DNA of 64,000 nucleotides from Macrolepiota albuminosa. Lineage: Eukaryota; Basidiomycota; Agaricomycetes; Agaricales; Agaricaceae. How positions within the stretch are numbered: the stretch's first letter is position 1; each line of letters opens with the position of its first letter. The stretch is from contig JAMWFC010000117.1 in the NCBI GenBank assembly GCA_027475525.1, positions 2,032,183 through 2,096,182 on the forward strand, written 5' to 3'. The notes below the pieces were generated by a model that was not told the DNA's origin, searched no databases, and saw only the letters and a program-made list of their open reading frames with translations. A program made the position numbers and the translations under genes. Below are positions 11,633 to 24,346 of the stretch, in pieces.

Positions 11633-14600
11633 TTACAGACATGCAAATTTAGACTTGCGTCTTTGTATCTCATCCATTCGGGAATCGAGTTGTGACCGGG
11701 CCCGTTCCTTGGCTTTTCGCTCCTCATCAAGCCTTTGCTCTAGAGATTGCTTTTCTTCCACAATAGATCTTCGCACAGTGACGACTTCACGTTTGGCTTC
11801 TGCTAATTCATTCCGCATAGCTTCAACTTTGGCATTGAGCGTATCTCGCTCGCGTGCGATCTCTGTGGCGTGCATACGCGCTTTACGAACTAGTCAAACG
11901 AGGAGATATTATTGACAGTGAGAATATGGTATAAATGCCACGTACGATTCTTGTCCGATTCACTGAGTGACGTTTCAAGTGTGCTCACAAGATCCATATG
12001 AGTTTGCAGATCGCTCTCACAATGTGTCAATTGCTTATTGAGCGTCTTAATCATCACCTCTTGCTCGTCAATATGTTTAGCCTGTTGCTCAACCTTGACG
12101 AGAAGCTTTGGGTCAATGGGAAGGGAGCTAGTCGACGGTACGGACGTCAATGGTGTCTCAAGGTGTGATTCTCGGGATGAAGTCGAAGTGACGGCTGACG
12201 AGCTATTTGGTGATATGCTGAGTGATTCGTCGACGGTTGCTAAAACAGGAACGCGGGGCATGGGTGCAGGTGGAGGAGGAATAGACGGAGGAGGTGTTGG
12301 GGGAGGAAGCTTTATTGGAGGTAGAGTAGTTGCACGGGTGTAAGATAGATTACGCTCGGTAACAGGTCGACTATGCGGAGGAGAAGCACTTCGTGCCAAT
12401 TGAGCCTGGAGTTCACGAACTTGACTTTCTGCCCGAGTTCTCTCTGTTTGCATAGCATCTCTCTCGTCTTTGGCTCTCTGTAGATGTTCCTGCATTCCTG
12501 CAAGAGCCACACGATACCGTTCCAGTTCCCCGTCAATAGATTCGCGCTTGGATGCCTCTTGAATCAACCTAGACTGTTCCTTGCGAGTTGTCTCAAGCTG
12601 CCCTCGTAATTTTGCAGCCTCAGCCTCCAAGTCGTCGCGCTCACCAGCAACACTGGACAACTGACTCTCCATATCTCGAAGCACAATATCCTTCTTTTCT
12701 ATTTCCTGTGAGTGCTGGTGTCTTGCTTGCTCACGAACAAGAGCAAATTCGTCGGCCGCCACCTTGTGAGAATCAAGTTCCTGCAGAACGAGATCATGCT
12801 GGGTGCGAAGACTTTCTAGACCTTGAACAAGGGAAGCAGAATTACGTTCCTTCTCTTGAAGTGAGTGAATTTGCAATTGCAAGGTTTGCAAGCGTTCTTG
12901 ATGTTCACTTTGGAGGCTCGCCAATCTATCTTCGAGGTGTTTGTTCTCTCCTTCGAACTGTTCAGCCTGGGACTTGGCTGCTTGGAGACTGACGTGATAT
13001 TCAGCATGAAGCGCCGTCAGGCTCTCAGAGAGATGCTTTATCTCGGCCGCCAGGACCTCAGCTTTGGACTGAGCTGCTTCAAGCTCCTCGTGATGCTCCT
13101 TTTCAAGGGCGGCGATGGTTTCCGACAGACGAGCTTTTTCTTGTTCGAGAATTTCTACTTGGCACTGAACAGCCTCAAGACTCTTCGCCTGGTCATCTTG
13201 TAGAGTTACCAACCGCTGCAAGAGGCTATCTCTTTCTTCAGCAAGTTGCCGTGCCTCAATCTGCATTGCCTTGAGACTTGTTTGGTGCTCTGCTTGAATG
13301 GCGGCCAGACTTTCTGAGAGACAATCCTTTTCTTTGCTAAGGATTTCCGCCTGAGCCGCAGCTATTCGGAGGTCTTCACGATGTTTTTCCTGCTGAGCAG
13401 CAAGACTTTCTAGAAGGCGTGTCTTCTCCACATGAGACGTCCGATCGGTTTCCAAAGTCATGCGATGTTCAGCTTGGAGAGTGGCAACGCCTTCTAAAAG
13501 GTTGTCTTTTTCATCAGCCAGGGTCCGATTCTGTGACCGAAGGGATTCCAACGATGCATAATGCTCTTCTTCGAGGGATAAGATGCTGTTTGAAAATTGG
13601 CTTGCCTTCTCGTCGAGCGCTCTTTCCTTTTGCTCCCGAAGAGCCTCAATAGCTAGCCGGTGTTCCTCCCTGAGGGTATCTAAAGTTATGTTAAAGTCGT
13701 CTCGGTCTTTTTGGAGTTGTATTTCAAGCTTGGCGATCTCATCTGTGTGTAACTGAGTTAATCGTGAACGCTCGATATCAAACTCGTTGCGGGCCGTCCG
13801 GAGGTCGACCTCATGCGTAGCCTTCAATGCGGCGAGTTGTTCATCATGGGACCGTTGTGATCCTTGGAGAGCCAAAGCTTGCTGCTTTTTGAGCGTAGAG
13901 ATTGCATGATCCATGTCATTTGATGCCTTCAAGGAAACAGTCGCGATATCCGCCTTTGCTTCAGCCACAGCGGAGTGAAGACTATCTACCTCCATTCGGT
14001 GTTCTTCTTTGAGCTTTCCAAGAGCCATCTCATGCTCCAAACGAAGACGATCCTTGTCGAGAGCAAAATCGTCCGTCTTGATTGCCAGCGTCCTGGCATG
14101 ATCGGTCTTCAGAGCGTCAAGTTCTTCAGTGAAAGAAACATCCTTCCTGGCAATAGCTTCCTCATGAGCATCCTGAAGTTCTTTCAAAGCGCGAGCTTGG
14201 GATGATTCGGATTCGGAAAGAGATCCGTGGCGAGCAATTTCCGCCATCCGCAATTCTGCAGAATGCTCCTGGCGCAATCTCTCCAAGGATGCATTCATAT
14301 CAGCTGTTTGCTGGTCACGGGCATTTTCATAATCTCCGCGGAGCTTCGTCAATGCATTATAATACTCCTCCTCTGTGCGCTGAAGAATTGCGTCGGCTTC
14401 GGCATCCTTTTGCTTCAGTTGTTCAGTATGATCAGCCATGAGTCTTTTGACGACCTTCTGATGCTCGTCGCGTACAAGGTCAAAATTGTTGTGTACTTCC
14501 TGGAGTCGCAGGTCAAGTTCCTCGGAATGGTCTGTTTTAAGTTTTTCGAGTTTCTGTTCATGGTCGTAGTGAGACTGTCGAAGCGCAACAGCAGCAGCTT

Positions 14601-17600
14601 CGAGCTCTTCCTGAAGGCGAGATAAAGCGAGTGCGTGGTCTTGTTCGGTGCGGGCAAGCGTATCATGGAACTCAGTTACTTTCGTAACCATGTTTGTTTG
14701 ATGCTGTCTCCGAAGTTCCTCGATTTCGTTCTCATGATCACTTTTGGCCCTTTTCAAAGCTTCCGTAAGGGTCCTTGCTCGAAGTTCAGCCTCTTCCTGT
14801 CTCTCCAGATGTTCATCGTGCTTCCTTCGCAAAGCTTCAATTTCGCTCGACATATTAAGGGCCTATACAATGTCTGAGCTTAGAAAGATTAGGAAATTCA
14901 CTATTAAACTCTACCTGATCACGAGACAGTGTCGTAAGATCATCCAACTGACGCTGAACTTGGCTGAGTTGCGTGTTCAAGTTGTCTACGACCTCCCGAT
15001 GATGTGATTCTTTTTGAGCCATTGATCTGCAGCGAACATTAGGGTGGTTAGAAGGAATATAAAAAACCAATCCTCACAACATCAGTTCATTGAGCCTTTC
15101 CAGAGATTCATCCGCTTCCGAAAAAACGGATGTACTGTTTACTTCCGAGCCAGTGTCTGTGTGAGCATACACGCTTCCGTTTTCCATCGTCTTACGTATG
15201 TGGTCGAATTGATTGAGAGTCTTGGGAGACAGACTAGCGGAAGGAGCAGCTCCATTCAAGTTCCCATTGGGTTGTAAGAGGGGCTCTCCAGCAACAGGGA
15301 GTGTATGGGAAGCAGAACCCTCCTTCTCTTGACTTTCCTTGAGTGACTCTTCTAGGAGAGTGATCTCTGTCTCTCGTTCCTTGAGAACTTCTTGAAGACG
15401 CATAATCTCATTCTCAAGACTGTGGACTGAGCGCTCATTGCCATTGACAGGGGATGAGCTCAGAAGGGAGATGGAGAGGTTGGGCTGAACACCAGATAGA
15501 TAATTCAGTGTGCCATGAGAACTAGAGGGAGAATGAGAGCTACTCGTCCCGTGACTGGAGAAGGATGCTTTGCGTGAGTGCACCGATGAGAGCTCCTGCG
15601 AAAGCGATTGCGATTGTGAGAGCGACCTCGTGGATAGTGAGACTCCTGCAAAGCGCAATACAAAATACGCTCACCTCGCGTGTAACGATTCGACCGAGGT
15701 CGCTTGCCGAAAAAAAGGGCGTTTTCCAGCAGAGTTATATTGAGGCTCAACATCCTTAATTCTACCGCTTGCCATCCGTCGCCTGGCTGGCGGACTTTCC
15801 AGTAGTTTCTCCGGAGACTCCGATCGAACTGGTTCCGAGTTGCTGAGCTTCGCCTCTTGAATTTGAGCAGCAAGGTCAGAAATCTCTCTGAGGGCGTCTC
15901 GATACTTAGTCGTGATAGCTGATAGATCAACCAAAGTCGCACTGTGAGTTTGTTGAAGAACGAAAAGCTGCTTTTCCAAAACAGAATCAGTTGCCGAAGG
16001 TTCCGTCAGCGCTTTGGACAACTGTTCATCGGGCGTAACAGTAACGGAACTTGAAGTTGCTTCCCCAGACGCCGTGAGAGAAATATTCATATCAATCTCC
16101 AAGCTCTTTTTTGCAGAAGCAACTTCGTCAACGACCCCTCCCAAGCGAGCTCTGACATCACCCGCTTCCTTTTTCTTGGCTTCCCATTCGACCATCCTCA
16201 ACTCCAACTCCTTGACTTTCTTTTCACGCTCTTCTAGTTCGCTTCTCCAGTTCTTCCCGTCCTCGTGCAGTGTTTCCAAGCGTGACCTGAGGGATTTGAC
16301 TTCGTCCTGGCGCCGTTCGCATTCGTTCTCCAACCTTTCAACTGTTCGTTGAAGGTTGAGGACAGATTCGTCAGATCGTCCTAAACGAGCCTCGATATCC
16401 GCAATATATTGTGCAGATGATGATTCGGCCTCCTTGAAACGAGCAATTTCTCGCTTCAAATCCGTTAAAGACTCAGTAGAAGTTATGGAAGTTTCGTCAT
16501 AGGACTTAATCTTCTCCTCGAGATCCCGAACGTATGCCTGAAAAGGATGAGAGTCTTACAACAAGAGCGAAAGAATGAGATGCACCTCTGTTGACGACTC
16601 TCGTTCAGTCAACTTGGCAACCCTACTTCGAAGTTCCTCCATATAGAGTTCCGTCGCCGCATGACGCTCCGTAAGAACAACTAATTCCTCTTCTTTCTCC
16701 TCAAAGAGTTCGTTAGTATGTCTCAATGCCGCCTTGTTGAGGCTGAGCTCTGCCTCCACGGTAGCAATTGTCTTCTCATACTCCTCAATAACCGGCCCAA
16801 CAATCTCCTCATACCGAGCAGTAGCACCGACGGCTCCAGAAGTGCTGATTCTTTGTTTCTCCGCGAGTTCTCCGCGCAAACGTGTAAGTTCCTCTGTGCG
16901 TTCGACAAACTTGCTACGCATAGCCTCGTAGTTATTCTGAAGCTCAGTCATCTGCGCTAGAACGTTCTTACTTGCACTAGAATCCAAGTGCTCTGACGAT
17001 GAGTTGTCACTGGCCACCACACCCCTTTCCTTGGTAACTTTGAGTTCTTTCCGTAATCGGGTGACAGTTCCCTGTAGCCACTCCACATCATCCCAGCCGT
17101 CTTCCTTCTCGTTGAGAACGGCGCGATTTTTGATATTCCTGGCACGATTGGCATACTTGAGGGTATTTAAAGTTTCATTCGCATTCCATTCCACGGGACT
17201 GACACAAGCAATCATAAGGGTATGGGCATTGCCACCGAGGGAATCTTGGAGAAGACGGGTAAGTTTAGAGTCGCGATAAGGGATGTGAGATGCAGTATGC
17301 GATTTGCTACGCGAGGGATCGCCGAGGGCAGAGATGACATTTCCAAGAGCCAGGAGACCGCTATTAATTGAGATACCCTCTTTGATACGTTCACCTGCCG
17401 CAGCAGTACGTTTGAGCTGTAAGTATGTCAACACAAAGTCACGGAACTGGCATCATTCTCTTACTCTTTCGGAGCCCGCCAAGTCAACAAAGTGAAATTT
17501 CGAGACGATCGTGACCCAATCCCCAAATTCGTCATCGCCACCAGCATGGCTTGTACGCTCGCCAACGTGACCGAGAGCACTGGAAGGTCGTAAACCACCT

Positions 17601-18667
17601 CGGCCCATTGCCGCGGCAAAGCTCGGTGTTGAAGGTCGTCCGAATGTTGGTGACGCTACACGAATAGTCGGAGACGCGATCATTGAGCCAGGGCGTGCCA
17701 AACGTGAAGGTGAACGGCCAGAAGGCGAAAGGGGGGTGGAAGCACGCGGGGGAGTTGACCCAGTATATCTTTTTTGCGTAAGCGTCAAAGAAAAAATCGC
17801 ATGCGAACGTGATGATTGGGCATTCATGTCTGTCTCATTAGTGCGCCGAATGGACGTGCCCTTCCGGAGAAGGCTTAGAGACCTTGTATTAGCTTGGGCC
17901 CGAGAGTAAGAGAACGGAAATATTGCTCACGACATCACTTCAGCGACATTTCTGACATTGACCTCACGGAGGCCACCCCAAATGATATGACCATCCTTGT
18001 CCTCCCTGATTTGGACTTCACGTCTCCCGCCAGCCGTGTCATCTAGACTAAGAAGGTCGATAAGATCCTCGTTGTAGATTTCAATGAACGACCCCTTGAC
18101 GCTAAAGTTCCAGTTTCCCCCGCGCTCTTCCTTTAACTGTTTAGCGCTCGAAAAAATAGTAGAGACTGCTCTTGGGATGATTCCCATGCCGTTGTTTGGA
18201 TCCGCTGGGTCCGCGTCAAGGTCGATTCCGGTCATGGTGAAGGTCTTGCCGCTACTTGTCTGACCATACGCGAGAATAGTGCAGTTGAACCCTTCAATAA
18301 AGCGGGACACGAGAGGTTTCGCGGTAGACACAAATAGATCATATTGGGCCGTGTTGGGGGGATGAACCTGGTCAAAAGAAAACTGTTGCTTCTTCGCAGC
18401 AGAACCAGAGGAAGGTGTAGAGGGTGTACTGAGGGTGCCCGAACCAGAGGCACTGACTGAAACAGTTTCAATCAGGACAGTATTTGAAGAGGTGGCATGA
18501 ATGACTTGGCGCTGGAAACGAGCGGGGATGGAGTTGGAATCTTGATTGGTGGGGGGACGTATGCGAAGAGCTGGTCGTGGGGTCAGTCAAGTCAGATATT
18601 CAAGATTGGGACACGTACCAACTTGGACAGAAGTCGTCGTTGCAGAAGACGAGCTCTGGGGGGCCAT
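11633..18667 (-). CDS. Kinesin-4-type (KIF4/KIF21-like) motor with very long coiled coil
   Basis: Microtubule motor of roughly 2,100-2,200 aa. The start at 18667 reads [16 protein letters not shown], then after an intron ALRIRPPT. Motor motifs: P-loop [15 protein letters not shown], switch [16 protein letters not shown], switch [10 protein letters not shown], then [17 protein letters not shown] and the neck-side [17 protein letters not shown], which resembles kinesin-4. A Pro/Ser-rich insert follows switch I ([14 protein letters not shown]). The rest is coiled coil, including one uninterrupted exon at about 14853-11890 of nearly 1,000 codons, rich in Glu, Leu, Gln and His with regular heptads. 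It is broken near its end by a poly-proline stretch ([18 protein letters not shown]). Introns are short. The last exon (to 11633) ends RRKSKFACL. No cargo or DNA-binding domain is recognisable, so a chromokinesin role is only inferred. Confidence 0.88.
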
Positions 18668-19985
18668 GGCTACGACTCTTGCTCTCTTGCTGCCGCCCCT
18701 GGTATGTCTTCTAACAAATCACGGTTCGGCAGATTCCGATCTCTGTGTCCCATCTCTCTTGACAACACGGTTGCATGCTATACAGTGGTATTCCATAAGT
18801 ACTCCCATCTGTTTGCATAGCCATTATCTGCTATGCCTGACCTCTTCAATCAAATTGTACTTCGTCACACGTATAGCTTAGACAAACCGGTGCTCTTGAT
18901 GTGGAACAGCCTATATGCAAAATCTTCTCCTCAAGCCATCACTTGCAGTGTCATACGCTGAATGTAAGTTGCACTTGTTTATCTACCCTCATCTCGCTGG
19001 CTGGTAGAGTATCTGGCGAATTCAATTGATGTTGTATTTGGATTTCGCTTACTCACGTTCAAGATGTCAAGCAAAATCATCTCACGTTATGTGGTCCCAG
19101 TTGTTTGATATCATAGTGATGGCATCTGAGATCTGATCCGTGGGCGGAGGTATTACACCACCCCTTCCGTCCCTTTGCCATTAGAGTAGTGTTTTTGAGG
19201 CATTTCGAAGGCTGTTTTCGGGACTGGTTTCGAGATCAAAATGGCTTAAAAACGATGCTCGGATTAGACTGAAGGTGTCTTAAAAAACTGCCAATGGGTT
19301 TTGCAGGTCATCTGATCGGTCGAGTCCAAAATAGATCAGCTAGCCACCCATCCAGGCAAAATTTCGGAGGTTAGATTTGGTCGCGTACGAAGTATACTAC
19401 ATATAGACATCTCCTCCCTTTGAATGTTGTGAGAAGCTTGCGATAATACATATGACCGCGCCCTCGATCCCTTCTTATTTTAGTCCAATACGTGCTCTGG
19501 TGTGTACATTATACTGTTTATGTACCATTTGTTGTAATGTATTCTTGTTCTCAGCTACTTACTGTGTTACATTGAGAGTCACTAGCAAGGGCTTTTTCAC
19601 AAATAGAATTATCTCGAATTCCACTGCGTTGAGAACCACGATTCATATTGTAATGATTGTAGAAGAATTTCTGCGGCCTCAGCCATAATTTGTTATGGAC
19701 GACTTACTTTTCCCGAAGATTGAGACAATTGGGTTGATGCTTCAACTTTCAAATTGGCTTCAGAAGCTGCTCAAATTGATGTCGTTATAAAAAATTCAAG
19801 CGCACAGATGGGCATTAATCTATCATTACGAACACGTCTACAGAAGTTTCTGGTGGAGCAATACTTGTACCAGTCATAACAAGATACTTTCAAGTCGAGT
19901 GTCGAAAAGCCTACCTATAATAGTGTCTCTCCTACAGTGAACCATGAGCGTACTGGGCTATATATCTAAAACTTTAAAGGTAATA
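18668..19985. other. Intergenic, nothing recognised
   Basis: About 1.3 kb between the kinesin start and the arginase stop. Short open frames (for example 18497-18881 and 19452-19688 on the plus strand) show no family resemblance. I see no tRNA, repeat array or transposon end. Confidence 0.55.
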
Positions 19986-21327
19986 CTAACCGAGCGCCGA
20001 CCGAACTAAGGAGCAGCCAACCTGCACGGTCTGGTGAACACTGGTATCGTCCTCGAGTGACGGGTTGACCTCCTGTTCGATGTCAACAAATGGGGCTATC
20101 AGGGTATATATGCTGCCTACCATCAAGTCCAATGCCACGAGTAGACCTGTTTCGTAGATTGCCTCACAAATGTAATGACCTTCCCTAAACGTAAGACCAC
20201 CACGGACCTACATGATGAGGTTTAGGAAACGACACTGGACACTCGCAAAAATAGCGCAATATACCGGGGTCCCAGTTGATGGTGCTACGGAGGGATCCAT
20301 CGCGTCTACGTCGAAGCTCAAATGGATAGGGCGGTCTCTGTTAGGATTTACGTGGTCCAAAGCCATTTCCACGACTTTTCCAATGCCATACTTGTCAACA
20401 TGGTGCATACTGAATGCCTTGATATTATTTTCGCGAATGATACGCTTTTCTCCTGCGTCAACATCGCGCAGACCAATATACACAAGACGGTCGGCCTTAA
20501 GAAGAGGGTTCACCCAGGAAAATTCAGATACTTGATTACCAATACCGAGAAGGAAAGAAACGGGCATGCCATGTATGTTCCCTGAACTGACCGTCAGTAC
20601 GATGCTCTTATCACAGAAAGCCATGCACACCTGAATCCGTAGTCTCAACGGTGTTGATGTCAGCGTGGGCATCGATCCAGATAAGACACGCTTCGGGGTG
20701 TGCACTGTCAAAATTAAGTCAGTGGCTGAAACCGGGAATAGTAGCAGTTATACCTTAGCGTTCCGGAGACTGTGCCCAAAGCCTACTTGATAAATGAGAT
20801 TTGTACGGGTAGATGTTACTGCGCGGACACAACTAAAGAGTGGTCACCCCCCAGGGTGACAGTGAGTTCGCCGTTGCGGGCATGTTCTCCCACTGCTTTC
20901 GCAACTGCTTCTGCGACACGGGAAACCAGGCGCGGATTTTTCAGAATGCCAACAGGAGGGTCATTGGCAGCATCTACGTCTTCAAACTGGTGGTGCCCAT
21001 CAAACTTAACTCTCCAACCAAGATCAGCGATTTGTTCGATGAGGCCGGCCTCAACGAGGTGAATTGCACCCTTGTCAACCCCAGGCCTTGGCTACGAGGT
21101 TGTAAGTGGGAAGTAAATGTGTGTCGAGGCGCAGCTCACCTGTCCACCACTGTTTGTATTGCAGATGCTGATATGAAGGTCACGTCACATTTATCATGAA
21201 GACTGAACATGCCTAAAGGGACATCCTACGATCTGAAACGACACTGAGATACTTTCTCCCGACAAGGCATATGCATACGTACAGCAGCCGTCTTTGGTTC
21301 AGTGATGAAACGACACTTGGTGGCCAT
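19986..21327 (-). CDS. CAR1: Arginase
   Basis: Manganese enzyme that splits arginine into ornithine and urea. The start at 21327 gives MATKCRFITEPKTAA, then after an intron IVGCPFS, a 10-nt exon (GGQ) and PRPGVDKGAIHLVEAGL. Metal-ligand motifs are present: LGGDHS, WIDAHADINTVETTDSG, and SFDVDAMDPSVAPSTGTPV. The end reads RGGLTFREGHYICEAIYE, LVALDLM, EVNPSLEDDTSVHQTVQ and a stop at 19986. At least seven exons. Intron 2 (21212-21150) appears to use a GC donor. It is divergent from an aminotransferase gene with 292 bp between start codons, a possible shared promoter. Arginine catabolism in the cytosol is the expected role. Confidence 0.92.
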
Positions 21328-21619
21328 GATGGATCAACCCGAATGGTGGGTGTATCTGAGGAAAGAGGGAGCGTGGATACGACTTATAACTATGCTGCAG
21401 GCAAAGATCCGAGATAGAGAGCTTAAGTCTCCTTCGATGTTCCGATAAGTAGTACAAATCTCCACCATTTTCCAAGTTTACGTTGATCCGGGGTCCAAGC
21501 CCTCTGGGGTCAGCTGATGTATCCCTCGCGACAACGACATCCGAAGTCCGACCATTTTCTAAGAATAGTTCATCGAATATCATGACGGATACAGCTCGTT
21601 CGCACCTTTCATTTCAACC
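21328..21619. promoter_or_regulatory. Divergent promoter between arginase and aminotransferase
   Basis: The 292 bp between the two start codons must hold both 5' leaders and promoters. I see no clear TATA box. Shared control is inferred from geometry only. Confidence 0.45.
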
Positions 21620-24151
21620 ATGTCAACAAGCGAGCCTACTTCCGACTACGAGCATACTCCCTCGCGATCGAGGACACCTCTCAGGTTTCAGGATCTTGTA
21701 CGTTGTATATATTCCCTCCCTCAGTATCAATCTCCTACCTATCATGCATTTCCACCTTCCCCATGTCAAATCCTTGACTAACATCGTCGACCAGGTTCGC
21801 GATGTTATAAAACAATATCGACATGAGAAAGAATCTGAAGCGCACCAGGTATGACATCCTCATCTCATGATGACTCAGTTAGACTCATGCATCTAACGCC
21901 ACACGTTCGTCTTTAGATTTTCCGTGGGGCCGCAGGTCACCAGCCCAAAGGTGTTGTGCCCCAGACAGTCAATCCGGTATGCGATCGTGTTACCTTCTTC
22001 ATATTTGTGCCCATTGAACGCTTGTAAGGACGAAGAAACCGTCCCAGGCATAGAACATCCTGGTAGCACCGGTGTCATCTATTGTTCTGATAGGGCCATG
22101 GCCAATGGCTTCAACTATGCTAACTCTCATCAGTGGGCAAACCTTGGTCAAGGTGCTCCAGAAGTCGGCCCTATTCCGAACTCACTGCCCCGTCCAACCT
22201 CAATTCCTGTCCCTACTGAATCCCTAGAATATGCCCCTACTACCGGTGTAAAAGGTGCGTTTAGCCGTTTATCTTCAAACAACTCACCCATCGTGTTCTA
22301 GCCCTGAGGGAGGCCGTCGCCAACTTGTATAATGTGACCTATCGCGGTGATAAAGCTAGCAAGTATACCTACGAAAACGTTTGTATCGTTCCAGGCGGTC
22401 GTTCTGGCCTTTCTCGCGTCGCAGCAGTTGTTGGTGACGTTTACACAGTTGGTACAGTCTTTGATCAACTCCTTCGCGTTTATGCATCCTTGCATTGTAG
22501 TCCTTTCAAATTCCGGATTATACCGCATACGATCAAGTCCTTAGTGCCTTCAAGCGACTTGTACCTGTTCCGACTGCGTTAGTTCCGTTTTTCGTTTTTC
22601 ATCTCATTTTCTGACTTTATGCTTAGGCTCGACGCCAAGGTGATCTTCTGCTGACCTTTCCCAATGAAAGAGTCCTTTGACACCCTTTACATAGACTAAA
22701 TATAAGCTTGATATCCAACAAACCAAAGTTAGCTGGAATTCGTTTCCACAGGCTCCACCTAATCTCCATATTATCTTTCTAGAAAGATATACAGACACAA
22801 GGTTTAGCGGTAATTCTTGCATCAAACCCGCGCAACCCAACTGGACAGGTAGTTCTATCACGACTGTGTGTTTCTTTTCACTAAGTGTTATGCTCGCCTC
22901 AGGTCATTAAGTGAGTTTGTATGGGAATCACTTTCCAGAAACATCTGACAGCCATTATCACCTAAGAGGTAATGACCTCAAAGAACTTGTTTCTCTAGGT
23001 CGTGAAGGGACTACAGTAATATTGGACGAGGTATCATCAATTTCACATAACCTCTCCCCTCTAATCTGGTCTTCAGTTCTACTCCTGGTACATCTATCCG
23101 AATAATGAGCATGATTATGGAAAGTCCGTTTCCGCAGCCCAGTATGTCGATGATGTGAACGAAGATTCCATGATTATTATCGACGGCCTGACCAAGGTTT
23201 CCGTCTCATGCTTTTTTAGAAAATAACGCTTCCTTCTCATGATTGCTACAGAACTGGCGTCTTCCTGGATGGAGAATATGCTGGGTCATCGGGCCTAAGA
23301 ATTTGATCACTGCGCTGTCCCAGTCTGGTTGGCCTTGTTGTTTTCATTTAAGTTCGGACTGACCACAAACTCACATAGGGTCATTCCTTGACGGAGGTGC
23401 AAATCACCCGTGCGTTTATATCGAGGCTAAAAGCTCCTTTGCCTTGCAATTGACGTTTATCTCGCAGATTACAATTGGCCGCTATTCCACTGTTGGACCC
23501 GTCTCTCGTCGCAATGGAAAAGGTATGCTTTGGGTTATCCATATACAAAACGCTCATCGATCATAATCGTCTCCGCCAGATTGCTCTGCAGAAACATTTC
23601 AAAGCAAAACGTGACCACGTTCTTTCCCGTCTCCACGCACTTGGTCTCGACGTCGATATCCCCCCAAACAGTACCTTCTACATTTGGCTCAATCTTGAGA
23701 AGCTCCCGGAGCCCTTGAACAATGGTCTTGTATTCTTCGAGGAGTTGCTTAAGTACAAGACCATTGTCATTCCTGGAATCTTTTTCGACATAAACCCTGC
23801 TCACCGCCGCAACCTATTCAACTCTCCCTGCCATCATTTCGTGCGGCTTTCGTTTGGCCCGCCAATTGAAGACCTTGACAAAGGGTTGGATGCTATCGGT
23901 CAAGTTCTTCAAAAAGTCAGAAGGACAGGAACCAGGAATATGGGCCACGGGTATGTCTCGGACTGGCCGAATGACACGTGACTGACATTTGTGCCCTGGG
24001 TTTTAAGTTACAAGAAGAGCGTCGACATTACCCTCGATACTCAAGTACCTAATGTCAATGGGTCGCTCAGTCCAACAACCCCTACTTTTGTACGTTTTAT
24101 TGAATACTTTTTCGATGGCTGATAGATATCTTTAACTAGGCCCAGATTTGA
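21620..24151 (+). CDS. PLP-dependent aminotransferase, class I/II
   Basis: Fold-type I aminotransferase assembled from many short exons. The start at 21620 gives MSTSEPTSDYEHTPSRSR..., then VRDVIKQYRHEKESEAHQ, IFRGAAGHQPKGVVPQ, and after an intron ANLGQGAPEVGPIPNS, the conserved N-terminal substrate region. ALREAVANLYN...SKYTYENVCIVPGGRS follows. The cofactor lysine appears to lie at the splice of GLTK|NWRLPGWRICWVIG. Further exons give IGSFLDGGANHPLQL and ALQKHFKAKRDHVLSR, then the C-terminal domain STFYIWLNLEKLPEP, KTIVIPGIFFDINP and FVRLSFGPPIEDLDKGL. The end is uncertain: unspliced it stops at 24122, and using the GTACGT donor near 24091 it stops at 24151. Amino-acid substrate unknown. 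The divergent arginase neighbour hints at amino-acid catabolism. Confidence 0.75.
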
Positions 24152-24203
24152 TGATGTTCTCGATCTCAAGTTGTACTTTGATAATATTTATCTCGACAAA
24201 AGC

Positions 24204-24219
24204 TATATATATATATATA
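24204..24219. repeat. (TA)8 microsatellite
   Basis: Sixteen bases of perfect TA dinucleotide between the convergent aminotransferase and CWF19-like genes. Confidence 0.9.
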
Positions 24220-24346
24220 CCTGCTGTTGGACTACACGTTTTCTGAATCAATATGAGATTGTTTCTGCTCAGAGTAAAAGATTTGCTGAGCAAGACCTTT
24301 ATTAGGTACATTCTATCATGTAGGCGGATCTCAAAATGACTGTAAG

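Noticed and set aside
11655..14877. Multiple plus-strand ORFs opposite the kinesin coiled coil
   Set aside because: Complement of biased heptad-repeat coding; no independent features.
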